The notes beneath the pieces are model-generated. The model searched no databases. It had not been told where the DNA came from and saw only the letters and a program-made list of their open reading frames with translations. This document shows positions 1 to 9,056 of a stretch of 64,000 nucleotides of DNA, one piece after another. The stretch spans positions 3,100,001-3,164,000 of the forward strand of contig NZ_CP033107.1 of the NCBI RefSeq assembly GCF_003856975.1. Reading direction: 5' to 3'. The stretch's first letter is position 1, and the number at the start of each line of letters is the position of its first letter. Origin of the DNA: Plantibacter sp. PA-3-X8. Its GTDB lineage: Bacteria > Actinomycetota > Actinomycetes > Actinomycetales > Microbacteriaceae. The position numbers and the translations under genes were made by a program.

Positions 1-1167
1 TTCGAAGAACCCCTTGACCTCGTCCACGACGTCGTCGAAGCGGCGCGTCTTGTAGCCGGTGGGCGTCGTGAGTCCGTTGCCGTGCATCGGATCGGTGACC
101 CACAGCGGCGTCGCGTCGGCACCCTTGATCGCCTCGAGCAGCGGAGGCAGGGCGTCCCTGATCTTGCCCGCACCCATCCGCGTGATGAACGTCAGGCGCC
201 CGGGCTCGCGCTCGGGGTCGAGCTTGTCGATGAGACGCAGCATGTCGTCGGCCGAGGTGGTGGGGCCGAGCTTCACGCCGATCGGGTTGCGCACGCGCGA
301 CAGGAAGTCCACGTGCGCGCCGTCGAGCTCACGGGTCCGCTCACCGATCCACACGAAGTGGGCCGAGGTGTTGTACGGCGTCCCGGTCCGCGAGTCGATC
401 CGCGTCATCGGTCGCTCGTAGTCCATGAGCAGCGCCTCGTGGCTCGAGTAGAACTCCACACCGCGCAGCTGGTCGAAGTCGGCTCCGGCCGCCTCCATGA
501 ACTTGATCGCACGATCGATGTCGCGCGCCAGTCCCTCGTACCGGTGGTTCACCGGGTTGGCGGCGAACCCCTTGTTCCAGCTGTGGACCTCGCGGAGGTC
601 GGCGAACCCGCCCTGGGTGAACGCCCGGATGAGGTTCAGCGTCGATGCGGAGGTGTGGTAACCCTTGACGAGCCGAGCGGGGTCGGCCGTGCGCGACTCC
701 GGGGTGAAGTCGTAGCCGTTGACGATGTCGCCGCGGTAGGCGGGCAGGGTGACGTCGCCCCGCGTCTCGGAGTCGTTGGAGCGCGGCTTGGCGAACTGCC
801 CGGCCATCCGGCCCATCTTGACGACCGGCATCGACGCACCGTACGTGAGCACGACGGCCATCTGCAGGACCGTCTTCACACGGTTGCGGATCTGCTCGGC
901 CGTCGCACCGGCGAAGGTCTCCGCGCAGTCGCCGCCCTGGAGCAGGAATGCATTGCCGCTCGCCGCCCGGGCCAACCGGTCGCGCAGGATGTCGACCTCG
1001 CCGGCGAAGACGAGCGGAGGGAGCGTCGCGAGTTCGGCGGAGGCACGCGCCACCGCGGCCTGGTCCGGCCATGACGGCTGCTGCTTGATCGGCAGCTCAC
1101 GCCAATAGTCCAGTCCGGCGATCACCGAGGGTTCGGCCATGACGACTGGTTCTGTAGCGTGGGACAC
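1..1167 (-). CDS. aroG: Class II 3-deoxy-7-phosphoheptulonate (DAHP) synthase, 3' end outside window
   Basis: Catalyses the first step of the shikimate pathway, condensing phosphoenolpyruvate and erythrose 4-phosphate. The translation shows class II (plant/actinobacterial) signatures: LLQGGDCAETF with the metal-binding Cys, KMGRMAGQFAKPRS, and DPMHGNGLTTPTGYKTRRFD near the visible end. The 389 visible codons stay open to base 1, so roughly 60-70 C-terminal residues of a usual ~450-residue protein are missing. I chose the GTG at 1165-1167 because AGGAAA lies just upstream; an ATG nine codons later (1140) is the alternative. It follows glk and plsC on the same strand and also has its own -10 over the plsC stop codon. 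Confidence 0.93.
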   Translation of the reverse strand, partial: MSHATEPVVMAEPSVIAGLDYWRELPIKQQPSWPDQAAVARASAELATLPPLVFAGEVDILRDRLARAASGNAFLLQGGDCAETFAGATAEQIRNRVKTVLQMAVVLTYGASMPVVKMGRMAGQFAKPRSNDSETRGDVTLPAYRGDIVNGYDFTPESRTADPARLVKGYHTSASTLNLIRAFTQGGFADLREVHSWNKGFAANPVNHRYEGLARDIDRAIKFMEAAGADFDQLRGVEFYSSHEALLMDYERPMTRIDSRTGTPYNTSAHFVWIGERTRELDGAHVDFLSRVRNPIGVKLGPTTSADDMLRLIDKLDPEREPGRLTFITRMGAGKIRDALPPLLEAIKGADATPLWVTDPMHGNGLTTPTGYKTRRFDDVVDEVKGFFE

Positions 1168-1227
1168 GGATTTCCTGTTTCTCTTCGACCGGACGCGCTC
1201 CGGAGCCCGCCCGGAAGGGGGAACGGA

Positions 1228-1256
1228 CCGCGATCGCGGCCCGGTTTTTCAGCTTA
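1228..1256 (-). promoter_or_regulatory. Likely aroG promoter and leader palindrome
   Basis: Read on the minus strand, TAAGCT (1251-1256) fits the actinobacterial TANNNT -10 and overlaps the plsC stop codon. It would give a leader of about 75-80 nt before aroG. The leader contains the perfect palindrome CCGCGATCGCGG (1228-1239). Whether that is an operator or just part of a hairpin cannot be told from sequence. Confidence 0.4.
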
Positions 1257-1259
1257 GCG

Positions 1260-1943
1260 TCACGCCGACGCGGCGCGCTCCTTGACGCTCGTGGCGTAGA
1301 CGTCGCGATAGTCCTGGCCCGAGAGCTTGCGGAGCTCGACCATCAACTCGTCCGTGACGCTGCGGAGGATGAAGCGGTCCCCCTCCATACCCTCGAACCG
1401 CGAGAAGTCGAGCGGCTTGCCGATGACGATCCCGATCCGACGGATCCGGGGCAGCTTCGTGCCGATGGGCATGACCTTCTCGGTGTCGATCATCGCGACG
1501 GGGACGATGGGGACCCCGGCCTCGAGCACCATCCGCGCGACCCCGGTGCGGCCTCGGTACATCGTCCCGTCGGGACTGCGCGTGCCTTCCGGGTAGATCC
1601 CGAGCAGGTGACCGCCGCCGAGGACCGCGAGTCCGGTGTTGAGCGAGGCTTCGGAGGCCTTGCCTCCCGACCGGTCGATCGGGAGTTGCCCCGTGCCGAG
1701 CATGAAGGTCTTCGTGGCCCAGCCGCCGAAGCCCTTGCCGCGGAAGTACTCGCTCTTGGCCAGGAAGGAGATCCGCCGATCGACGCACAGCGGGAGGATC
1801 ACCGAGTCGATGAAGGACAGGTGGTTGCTGGCGATGATCGCGCCGCCGTGCTCCGGGATGTTCTCGGCGCCGATCACCCACGGCCGGAAGATCGACTTCA
1901 GGATCGGGCCGGCGACCAGGTACTTCATGAACCAGTAGAACAT
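1260..1943 (-). CDS. plsC: 1-acyl-sn-glycerol-3-phosphate acyltransferase (PlsC family)
   Basis: Acylates lysophosphatidic acid to phosphatidic acid in phospholipid synthesis, at the membrane face. The 227-residue protein has the acyltransferase HX4D motif (NHLSFID, about residues 40-46) and the glycerol-phosphate-binding EGTRS motif (about residues 119-123). A hydrophobic N-terminus probably associates with the membrane. An AGGAG sits upstream of the ATG. It lies 26 bp downstream of glk and upstream of aroG, an arrangement suggesting one minus-strand transcript. Family assignment is firm; the exact acyl acceptor is inferred. Confidence 0.9.
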   Translation of the reverse strand: MFYWFMKYLVAGPILKSIFRPWVIGAENIPEHGGAIIASNHLSFIDSVILPLCVDRRISFLAKSEYFRGKGFGGWATKTFMLGTGQLPIDRSGGKASEASLNTGLAVLGGGHLLGIYPEGTRSPDGTMYRGRTGVARMVLEAGVPIVPVAMIDTEKVMPIGTKLPRIRRIGIVIGKPLDFSRFEGMEGDRFILRSVTDELMVELRKLSGQDYRDVYATSVKERAASA

Positions 1944-1969
1944 CGTGCTCCTCCGTCTTGCCGTCGTCG

Positions 1970-2923
1970 TCAGCCGAGGACGAGGGCGCTCCTGGCGAGA
2001 TCGCCGGCGCCGATGACACCGGCGTCGTTCACGAGCTGCGCGATGCTGAAGGACGGCTCCGGGTGGAACCCGCGCGCCGGGAGGTGCGTCAGGAACGCCT
2101 CACGAACGGGGTCCAGGAGGAGGTCGCCGGCCTGGGCGACGCCGCCGCCGATCACGAAGATGTTGGGGTCGAGGATGGCCGACATGCTCGCGAGGGCCTG
2201 CCCCAGCAGATCGGCGAGCTCGTTGAGGCACCGGAGGGCGCCGGGATCACCGGACTCGAGCAGGGCGGAGACGTGGTGTCCGTTCAGCAGCCCGCCGGCC
2301 GCCACCCGGGCTCGGGCGAGGGCGGCACCGTCGCCACCGGCGTCCGCTGCCTCGTTCGCGAGTCGGAGCAACGCGTTCCCCGAGCAGTACTGCTCGACGC
2401 AGCCACGCGCGCCGCAGCCGCAGGGCAGACCGTCCGGGATGAGGCGCATGTGTCCCAGTTCCGCACCGCTGCCGAAGCCACCGGTGAGGAGCCGGTCGTC
2501 GAGGACGATCGCTCCGCCGACACCCGTGCCGATCGTCACCATGACCATGCTGCGTTCCTCGCGCCCCGCACCGAACCGGAACTCGGCCCAACCCGCGGCG
2601 TTCGCGTCGTTCTCGATGGTCACGACCTTGTCGGGCAACCGCGCGGCCAGCCGGGCCTGCAGGGGTTCGTTCCGCCAGGCGATGTTCGGCGAGTAGTAGA
2701 CGGTCGAGCGAGTGGCGTCGAAGAACCCGGGGGCGGCGACGCCGACGCTCGAGATGCTGCCGTCGTCCAAGGACCGGACCATGGCGACGACGTCGTCGAT
2801 GATGGCGTCGGGATCGGAGGCCTGCGTCGGCGTGCGCCCGGCCGCGAGGATCCGGCCGTCGTCGTCGACGACCCCGCCCGCGATCTTCGTCCCGCCGATG
2901 TCGATGCCGATCGCGTTTGCCAT
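1970..2923 (-). CDS. glk: ROK-family glucokinase
   Basis: Phosphorylates glucose to glucose 6-phosphate. The 317-residue protein starts MANAIGIDIGGTKI, the ROK ATP-binding loop. It carries ENDANAA with the catalytic Asp, and the ROK zinc site CGCGARGCVEQYCSG (three Cys plus upstream His in ELGH). An upstream in-frame start at 3040 exists, but the ATG at 2921-2923 puts the phosphate-binding loop at the usual position and follows AGGGAG. First gene of the apparent glk-plsC-aroG run. ROK regulators have an N-terminal helix-turn-helix; none is present here, so an enzyme is favoured. Confidence 0.9.
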   Translation of the reverse strand: MANAIGIDIGGTKIAGGVVDDDGRILAAGRTPTQASDPDAIIDDVVAMVRSLDDGSISSVGVAAPGFFDATRSTVYYSPNIAWRNEPLQARLAARLPDKVVTIENDANAAGWAEFRFGAGREERSMVMVTIGTGVGGAIVLDDRLLTGGFGSGAELGHMRLIPDGLPCGCGARGCVEQYCSGNALLRLANEAADAGGDGAALARARVAAGGLLNGHHVSALLESGDPGALRCLNELADLLGQALASMSAILDPNIFVIGGGVAQAGDLLLDPVREAFLTHLPARGFHPEPSFSIAQLVNDAGVIGAGDLARSALVLG

Positions 2924-3065
2924 AACGGTGCCGTCTCCCTGTCCTGATGTCGCCGATACCGGCAGCGGCGTGTGACCGACCGTCAGTAGAGTCGGTCGCC
3001 CGCGCGCCGCAGTCGAGTCTACTGAGCGTCTGCGCGCCACAGAAACCGCGCAAACACCCGTGCTC

Positions 3066-3105
3066 TAGGATGGAGCCACATCTTGCCGACCTGGTACCGA
3101 AGGAG
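3066..3105 (+). promoter_or_regulatory. Acyl-CoA synthetase promoter -10 and Shine-Dalgarno
   Basis: TAGGAT (3066-3071) is a good TANNNT -10, and AAGGAG (3100-3105) is a strong ribosome-binding site five bases before the GTG at 3111. Together they define a short leader of about 30-35 nt and fix the start codon. Confidence 0.5.
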
Positions 3106-3110
3106 TTGCC

Positions 3111-4940
3111 GTGGAACAGTTCGACGTCCCTGCAGTCGTCGCAGCAGACCCATCCGCCAATGCGACCGATCTGCTCGTGAAGCGCCTGGCTGCTGCGCCC
3201 GACGCCGCACTGTTCGCCGTTCCCCGCGGGTCGGAGTGGGTGGACGTGACCACCGCCGAGTTCCACGCCCAGGTCGTCGCCCTGGCGAAGGGGCTCGTCG
3301 CCGCGGGGATCGAACCCGGCGACAAGATCGGGCTCATGTGCAAGACCCGGTACGAGTGGACCCTCATCGACTTCGCCGTGTGGTTCGCCGGAGCACTCCT
3401 CGTCCCGATCTACGAGACCAGCTCGCCGAGCCAGGTGCAGTGGATCCTCAGCGACTCGGGAGCGACGAGCGTGCTGGTCGAGACGCCCGACCAGTTCGCC
3501 CGCTTCGACGAGGTGCACGGCGACCTCCCCGATGTGGCACGGGTCTGGCAGATCGACCTCGGAGACCTCGACAAGATCGCGGCCGCCGGCGTCGACGTCC
3601 CCGACGAGGAGATCGAACGCCGCCGCAACCTCGCGGTGGGTTCCGACATGGCGACCCTCATCTACACCTCCGGCTCGACCGGCCGGCCGAAGGGCTGCGT
3701 CCTCACCCACTCCAACTTCGTCGAATTGTCGCGGAACTCGGCCGTCGCACTCAAGGACGTCGTGTCCGCTCCCGGCGCCTCCACCCTCCTCTTCATCACG
3801 ACGGCGCACATCTTCGCGCGCTTCATCGCCGTGCTGTGCGTGCACTCCGGCGTGAAGACAGGCCACCAGCCGGACACGAAGCAGCTGCTCCCCTCGCTCG
3901 GCACCTTCAAGCCGACGTTCCTCCTCGCGGTCCCCCGGGTCTTCGAGAAGGTCTACAACTCCTCCGAGCAGAAGGCCGAGGCCGGCGGCAAGGGCAAGAT
4001 CTTCCGCGCAGCCGCCGAGACCGGGATCGCCTACTCGAAGGCCCTGGAGAGCGGTTCCGTGCCGTTCGGCCTGAAGATGAAGTTCCGGGTCCTCGACCGC
4101 CTCGTGCTGTCGAAGATCCGCACGGCCATGGGCGGCCGGGTGCGCTACGCGGTCTCCGGCAGCGCTCCACTCGGTCCGCGACTCGGCCACTTCTTCCACG
4201 CGCTCGGCATCGTGATCCTCGAGGGCTACGGCCTCACCGAGACCACCGCGCCTGCAACGGTCAACCTCGCCCAGAAGTCGAAGATCGGCACGGTCGGACC
4301 GGCACTCCCCGGTGTCTCGCTCCGCATCGCCGACGACGGCGAGGTCGAGGTGCGTGGGATCAACGTCTTCAAGGAGTACTGGCAGAACCCCGAGGCGACG
4401 GCGGAGGCCTTCGACGACGGCTGGTTCCGCACCGGCGACATCGGGTCCTTCGACGCCGACGGCTTCCTCACGATCACCGGGCGGAAGAAGGAGATCATCG
4501 TCACCGCCGGCGGGAAGAACGTCGCCCCGGCGGCGCTCGAGGACCCGATCCGCGCGACCCCGGTCGTCGGACAGGTCGTCGTCGTCGGCGATCAGAAGCC
4601 GTTCATCAGCGCCCTCATCACGCTCGACACCGAGATGCTGCCGTCATGGCTCGCCAACAACGGCCAGGACGCGTCGATGAGCGCCGCCGAGGCTGCTCGG
4701 AACCCCGCAGTGCTCGCCGCCGTCCAGCGCGCCATCGACGAGGCCAACACCAAGGTGTCCCGCGCGGAGTCGATCCGCAAGTTCGTCATCCTCGACGACG
4801 AGCTCACGGAGGCGAGCGGTCACCTCACGCCGAAGCTCAGCATCAAGCGGAACGTGATCCTCAAGGACTTCGCGGAGACGATCGAGGGCATGTACCTCGG
4901 AGCGGGTTCGCCCGAGACCCAGGGGATGTCCCTGAAGTAG
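3111..4940 (+). CDS. Long-chain acyl-CoA synthetase (AMP-forming)
   Basis: Activates fatty acids to acyl-CoA through an acyl-adenylate. In 609 residues it has the ANL-superfamily motifs in order: YTSGSTGRPKG (P-loop-like), GYGLTETTA, and RTGDIGSFDADGF followed by GRKKEIIVTAGGKN, the hinge and C-terminal lysine region. The long form with a large middle insert resembles the FadD15/FAA type rather than short FadD enzymes. It starts with GTG behind AAGGAG. It stands alone between the divergent glk operon and the convergent def gene, separated from def by a strong hairpin. Substrate chain length is inferred from the family. Confidence 0.88.
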   Translation: MEQFDVPAVVAADPSANATDLLVKRLAAAPDAALFAVPRGSEWVDVTTAEFHAQVVALAKGLVAAGIEPGDKIGLMCKTRYEWTLIDFAVWFAGALLVPIYETSSPSQVQWILSDSGATSVLVETPDQFARFDEVHGDLPDVARVWQIDLGDLDKIAAAGVDVPDEEIERRRNLAVGSDMATLIYTSGSTGRPKGCVLTHSNFVELSRNSAVALKDVVSAPGASTLLFITTAHIFARFIAVLCVHSGVKTGHQPDTKQLLPSLGTFKPTFLLAVPRVFEKVYNSSEQKAEAGGKGKIFRAAAETGIAYSKALESGSVPFGLKMKFRVLDRLVLSKIRTAMGGRVRYAVSGSAPLGPRLGHFFHALGIVILEGYGLTETTAPATVNLAQKSKIGTVGPALPGVSLRIADDGEVEVRGINVFKEYWQNPEATAEAFDDGWFRTGDIGSFDADGFLTITGRKKEIIVTAGGKNVAPAALEDPIRATPVVGQVVVVGDQKPFISALITLDTEMLPSWLANNGQDASMSAAEAARNPAVLAAVQRAIDEANTKVSRAESIRKFVILDDELTEASGHLTPKLSIKRNVILKDFAETIEGMYLGAGSPETQGMSLK

Positions 4941-4944
4941 CGCC

Positions 4945-4987
4945 TCGACGGGCTCGGCGGTCGGTCGACGACCGCCGGGCCCGTCGA
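4945..4987. terminator. Bidirectional hairpin terminator between acyl-CoA synthetase and def
   Basis: Two 19-nt arms (4945-4963 and 4969-4987) pair fully with one G-U wobble around a 5-nt loop. The element lies between two convergent genes. There is no long U tract, as is usual in high-GC actinobacteria. Confidence 0.75.
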
Positions 4988-4994
4988 CCGGCGT

Positions 4995-5486
4995 CTAGAA
5001 CCAGTCGCTCTCGCGGACCTGCTTCATCGCCTCGCGACGGTGCTCCTTCGACAATCGGTCGAGGTAGAGCATGCCGTCGAGGTGGTCGGTCTCGTGCTGC
5101 AGCGCCTGGGCGAGGAGTCCTTCACCCTCGACGACGAGCTCCTGCCCGTCGAGGTCGATGCCGACGGCACGCGCGTAGGGATGGCGCGGCGTCGGGAACC
5201 AGAGCCCGGGCACCGACAGGCAGCCCTCGCCGATCTCCTCGAGTTCACCGCGCAACTCGACGAGCTTCGGGTTGATGAGGTACCCGATGACGCCGTCGAC
5301 GTTGTAGCTGAACACGCGGAGTCCGACGCCGATCTGCGTGGCGGCGACGCCGGCACGACCGGGGAGCTCCACGCTGTCCACGAGATCGCGGACGAGGCTG
5401 CGGATGTCGTCGTCGATCGTGACGACCTCGGCCGTCGGAGCCTTCAGGACCGGGTCACCGAAGTGTCTGATGGGTCGTGTCGTCAC
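4995..5486 (-). CDS. def: Peptide deformylase
   Basis: Removes the formyl group from N-terminal Met of nascent proteins. The 163-residue protein has all three deformylase motifs: GVAATQIG (motif 1), EGCLSVPG with the metal-binding Cys (motif 2), and QHETDHLDG with the HExxH-type site (motif 3). GTG start with AGGA nearby. It lies 89 bp downstream of pyc on the same strand. Many actinobacteria carry more than one def; whether this is the essential copy cannot be told here. Confidence 0.92.
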   Translation of the reverse strand: MTTRPIRHFGDPVLKAPTAEVVTIDDDIRSLVRDLVDSVELPGRAGVAATQIGVGLRVFSYNVDGVIGYLINPKLVELRGELEEIGEGCLSVPGLWFPTPRHPYARAVGIDLDGQELVVEGEGLLAQALQHETDHLDGMLYLDRLSKEHRREAMKQVRESDWF

Positions 5487-5575
5487 GGGTTGGATCCTTC
5501 CGGGCGGGACAGGTGTGGTGGACGCGGAGACCGGCCGCGTCGCCTCGAGGAGGGACGCGGCCGGTCTCGGGAGAG

Positions 5576-8500
5576 TCAGGCGCTCGGCTTCACGACGACG
5601 AGCAGGTCGCCCGCCTCGACCTGCTGGGTCGCCGGGATGGCGAGGCGCTCGACGATGCCGGCGACGGCGGTCGTGATCGCCGCCTCCATCTTCATGGCCT
5701 CGATCGAGGCGACCGGCTGGCCCGCCTCGACGCGGTCGCCGACGGCGACCTTGACGGTCACGACGCCGGAGAACGGCGCGGCCACCTGGCCGGGGACGGA
5801 GGTGTCGGCCTTCTCGGCAGCGCGGGAGTCGACCTCGATGCTGCGGTCGCGGACGAACACCGGTCGCAACTGACCGTTGAGGGTCGCCATGACGGTGCGC
5901 ATGCCCTTCTCGTCGGCCGCACCGATCGCTTCGAGCCCGACGAACAGCCGGACGCCCTTGTCGATCTCGACGACGTGCTCCATGCCCGGCTCGAGGCCGT
6001 ACAGGTAGTCGGCGGTGTCGACGACGGAGAGGTCGCCGTACAGGTCGCGCTGCTGCTCGAACTGCTTGGTCGGCGCCGGGAACAACAACCGGTTGAGGGT
6101 CGAGCGGCGCTCGGCGGACTCGCCGTCGAGTGCGGCCTGATCTTCAGCGGAGATCGGCGTGATCCCGATGTCGACCGAACGACCGGCGAGGACCTTCGAG
6201 CGGAACGGCTCTGGCCATCCGCCCGGGAGTCCCCCGAGTTCGCCCGCCATGAACCCCACGACGGAGTCCGGGACGTCGTACTTGTCGGGGTTGGCCTCGA
6301 AGTCGGCCGGGTCCGCCTTGACGGCGGCGAGGTGGAGCGCGAGGTCGCCGACGACCTTGCTCGACGGGGTCACCTTGGGCACCCGACCGAGGATCTTGTT
6401 GGAGGCCGCGTACATGTCCTCGATGAGCTCGAAGTGGTCTGCGAGTCCCAGGGCGATCGCCTGCTGGCGGAGGTTCGACAGCTGACCGCCCGGGATCTCG
6501 TGCGTGTACACGCGACCGGTCGGGCCCGCGAGTCCTGACTCGAACGGCCGGTACATCGCGCGGACGGCCTCCCAGTAGGGCTCGAGGTCGGCGATCCCCT
6601 GCAGGGAGATGCCGGTGTCGCGCTCCGTGTGGGCCAGCGCGGCGACCAGCGAGGACGCGGACGGCTGACTCGTCGTGCCGGCCATCGGCGCGCTCGCGAC
6701 ATCGACGGCGTCGGCGCCCGCGTTGCTCGCCGCGAGGAGGGTCGCCAACTGTCCACCGGGGGTGTCGTGCGTGTGCACGTGGACCGGCAGGTCGAACCGC
6801 TCGCGGAACGCCGCGACGAGCTTGGCCGCCGCGGACGGACGGAGGAGCCCCGCCATGTCCTTGATGGCGAGCACGTGGGCACCGGACTCGACGATCTTCT
6901 CGGCGAGACGGAGGTAGTAGTCGAGGGTGTAGAGGTCCTCGGCCGGGTTCAGCAGGTCACCGGTGTAGCAGACGGCGACCTCCGCGACGGTCGTCCCCGT
7001 CTCCAGGACCGCATCGATGGCGGGGCGCATCTGCGACACGTCGTTGAGGGCGTCGAAGATCCGGAAGATGTCGATCCCGGTGTCGGCGGCCTCCCGCACG
7101 AAGGCGTTCGTCACCTCCGTGGGATACGGCGTGTAGCCGACGGTGTTCCGGCCGCGCAGCAGCATCTGGATCGCGATGTTCGGCATCGCCTGCCGCAGCG
7201 AGGCCAGTCGCTCCCACGGCTCCTCACCGAGGAAGCGGAGGGCCACGTCGTACGTCGCGCCACCCCAGGCCTCGACGGACAGCAGTTCGGGGGTGAGCCG
7301 GGAGACGAACGGTGCGACCGCCAGGAGGTCCTTCGTCCGGACGCGCGTGGCCAAGAGCGACTGGTGGGCGTCGCGGAAGGTGGTCTCGGTCACGGCGAGG
7401 GCGGTCTGAGCGCGGAGGGCGTCAGCGAAGCCCTTCGGGCCGAGCTCGAGCAGTCGCTGACGCGAGCCGGCCGGGGCGTCGGTGGTGATGTCGATCGCGG
7501 GCAGCTTGTCGACCGGGTCCGCGCCGGACGGACGCGACCCGTTGGGCTGGTTGACCGTGACGTCGGCGAGCCAGTTGACGATCTTCGTCCCGCGGTCCTT
7601 CGAGACGTGCCCGCGCAGGAGCTGCGGACGCTCGTCGATGAAGGAGGTGCTGAGGTCGCCGGCCACGAACGAGGCGTCCTCGAGGACCGCCTGCAGGAAG
7701 GGGATGTTCGTGGAGACGCCGCGGATGCGGAACTCGGCGAGGGCGCGCTTGGCTCGCGTGACGGCCGCCTCGAAGGTGCGCCCACGGCAGGTGAGCTTCG
7801 CGAGCATCGAGTCGAAGTGGGGACTGATCTGTGCACCGGAGGCGACCGTGCCGCCGTCGAGTCGGATGCCGCCGCCGCCCGGAGAGCGGTAGGTCGTGAT
7901 CTTCCCGGTGTCTGGACGGAAGCCAGCCGTGGGGTCCTCGGTGGTGATGCGGCACTGGAGCGCGAAGCCGCGGAGGTGCAGGGACTCCTGCGTGAGGCCG
8001 AGGTCGCCGAGCGACTCGCCGGCGGCGATGCGCATCTGCGACTGGACGAGGTCGACGTCGGTGACCTCCTCGGTCACGGTGTGCTCGACCTGGATACGCG
8101 GGTTCATCTCGATGAACACGTGCTGTCCGGCCCGCTCCCCCGCGGTGTCGAGGAGGAACTCGACCGTCCCGGCGTTGACGTAGCCGATCGACTTGGCGAA
8201 CGCGATGGCATCGCGGTACATGGCCTGACGAGTGTCCTCGTCGAGGTTCGGGGCCGGCGCGATCTCGACGACCTTCTGGTGCCGGCGCTGCACCGAGCAG
8301 TCGCGCTCGAAGAGGTGGATGGTCTCGCCGTCGGCGCTCGCCAGGATCTGGACCTCGATGTGCCGGGGGCGGACGACGGCCTGCTCGAGGAACATCGTCG
8401 GGTCGCCGAAGGCGCTGTCCGCCTCACGCATGGCGGCCTCGAGGGCGCCGCGGAGGTCCTCGGCGTTGTCGACGCGGCGCATGCCTCGTCCACCACCACC

Positions 8501-8983
8501 GGCGACCGCCTTCGCGAAGATCGGGAACCCGATGTCGGCGGCACCGGCGAGCAACTCTTCGATGTCGCGGCTGGCCGGCGTGGACTTCAGGACCGGGACC
8601 CCGGCCGCTATGGCGTGCTCCTTCGCGGTCACCTTGTTGCCGGCCATCTCCAGGACGGAGGACGGCGGACCGATGAAGGTGATGCCGGCGGCTCGAGCGG
8701 CCTCGGCCAGTTCCGGATTCTCGGAGAGGAAGCCGTACCCGGGGTAGATCGCGTCGGCGCCCGACTCCTTCGCGACGCGGATGATCTCCGAGACGTCGAG
8801 GTAGGCGCGCACCGGATGACCCTCCGTGCCGATCTGGTAAGCCTCATCGGCCTTCAGCCGATGCATCGAGTTGCGGTCCTCATAGGGGAACACCGCAACC
8901 GTCTTCGCCCCCAGCTCGTACGCGGCACGGAACGCCCGGATGGCGATCTCTCCGCGATTGGCGACAAGAATCTTCCTGAACAT
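5576..8983 (-). CDS. pyc: Pyruvate carboxylase
   Basis: Carboxylates pyruvate to oxaloacetate with ATP and biotin (anaplerosis). The 1135-residue protein has the full order: biotin carboxylase (about 1-450, with EMNPRIQVEHTVTEE), carboxyltransferase (about 520-800, starting TTFRDAHQSLLATRVRT, with AIKDMAGLL), and a C-terminal biotinyl domain with IEAMKMEAAI, whose central Lys is biotinylated. Length matches single-chain Pyc. GGAAGGG lies upstream of the ATG. It is divergent from parA across 73 bp. Confidence 0.96.
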   Translation of the reverse strand: MFRKILVANRGEIAIRAFRAAYELGAKTVAVFPYEDRNSMHRLKADEAYQIGTEGHPVRAYLDVSEIIRVAKESGADAIYPGYGFLSENPELAEAARAAGITFIGPPSSVLEMAGNKVTAKEHAIAAGVPVLKSTPASRDIEELLAGAADIGFPIFAKAVAGGGGRGMRRVDNAEDLRGALEAAMREADSAFGDPTMFLEQAVVRPRHIEVQILASADGETIHLFERDCSVQRRHQKVVEIAPAPNLDEDTRQAMYRDAIAFAKSIGYVNAGTVEFLLDTAGERAGQHVFIEMNPRIQVEHTVTEEVTDVDLVQSQMRIAAGESLGDLGLTQESLHLRGFALQCRITTEDPTAGFRPDTGKITTYRSPGGGGIRLDGGTVASGAQISPHFDSMLAKLTCRGRTFEAAVTRAKRALAEFRIRGVSTNIPFLQAVLEDASFVAGDLSTSFIDERPQLLRGHVSKDRGTKIVNWLADVTVNQPNGSRPSGADPVDKLPAIDITTDAPAGSRQRLLELGPKGFADALRAQTALAVTETTFRDAHQSLLATRVRTKDLLAVAPFVSRLTPELLSVEAWGGATYDVALRFLGEEPWERLASLRQAMPNIAIQMLLRGRNTVGYTPYPTEVTNAFVREAADTGIDIFRIFDALNDVSQMRPAIDAVLETGTTVAEVAVCYTGDLLNPAEDLYTLDYYLRLAEKIVESGAHVLAIKDMAGLLRPSAAAKLVAAFRERFDLPVHVHTHDTPGGQLATLLAASNAGADAVDVASAPMAGTTSQPSASSLVAALAHTERDTGISLQGIADLEPYWEAVRAMYRPFESGLAGPTGRVYTHEIPGGQLSNLRQQAIALGLADHFELIEDMYAASNKILGRVPKVTPSSKVVGDLALHLAAVKADPADFEANPDKYDVPDSVVGFMAGELGGLPGGWPEPFRSKVLAGRSVDIGITPISAEDQAALDGESAERRSTLNRLLFPAPTKQFEQQRDLYGDLSVVDTADYLYGLEPGMEHVVEIDKGVRLFVGLEAIGAADEKGMRTVMATLNGQLRPVFVRDRSIEVDSRAAEKADTSVPGQVAAPFSGVVTVKVAVGDRVEAGQPVASIEAMKMEAAITTAVAGIVERLAIPATQQVEAGDLLVVVKPSA

Positions 8984-9013
8984 GGAACCCTTCCCACAAC
9001 AGCCAACTCAGCA

Positions 9014-9052
9014 AACGTTGAGATTCCCTAGCCTAGTCACGGTAACGTTGAG
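9014..9052 (+). promoter_or_regulatory. Direct repeats AACGTTGAG upstream of parA
   Basis: AACGTTGAG occurs exactly twice (9014-9022 and 9044-9052), 30 bp apart, close to three helical turns. Both copies lie in the 73-bp pyc/parA intergenic region. The second overlaps TAACGT (9043-9048), a possible -10 eight bases before the parA GTG. The spacing suits an operator for a protein bound on one face of the DNA; autoregulation by ParA or a partner is inference. Confidence 0.4.
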
Positions 9053-9056
9053 CCTT

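Noticed and set aside
2247..4199. 650-residue minus-strand open frame across glk and the acyl-CoA synthetase
   Set aside because: Low-complexity Arg/Gly/Asp-rich translation with no motifs, antisense to two clear enzyme genes. It is a high-GC shadow frame.
3083..5275. 730-residue plus-strand frame overlapping the acyl-CoA synthetase
   Set aside because: Out of frame with the conserved AMP-ligase motifs; Arg-rich with no domain.
6629..9031. 800-residue plus-strand open frame antisense to pyc
   Set aside because: Composition is typical of antisense high-GC frames, and it covers the well-supported pyruvate carboxylase gene.
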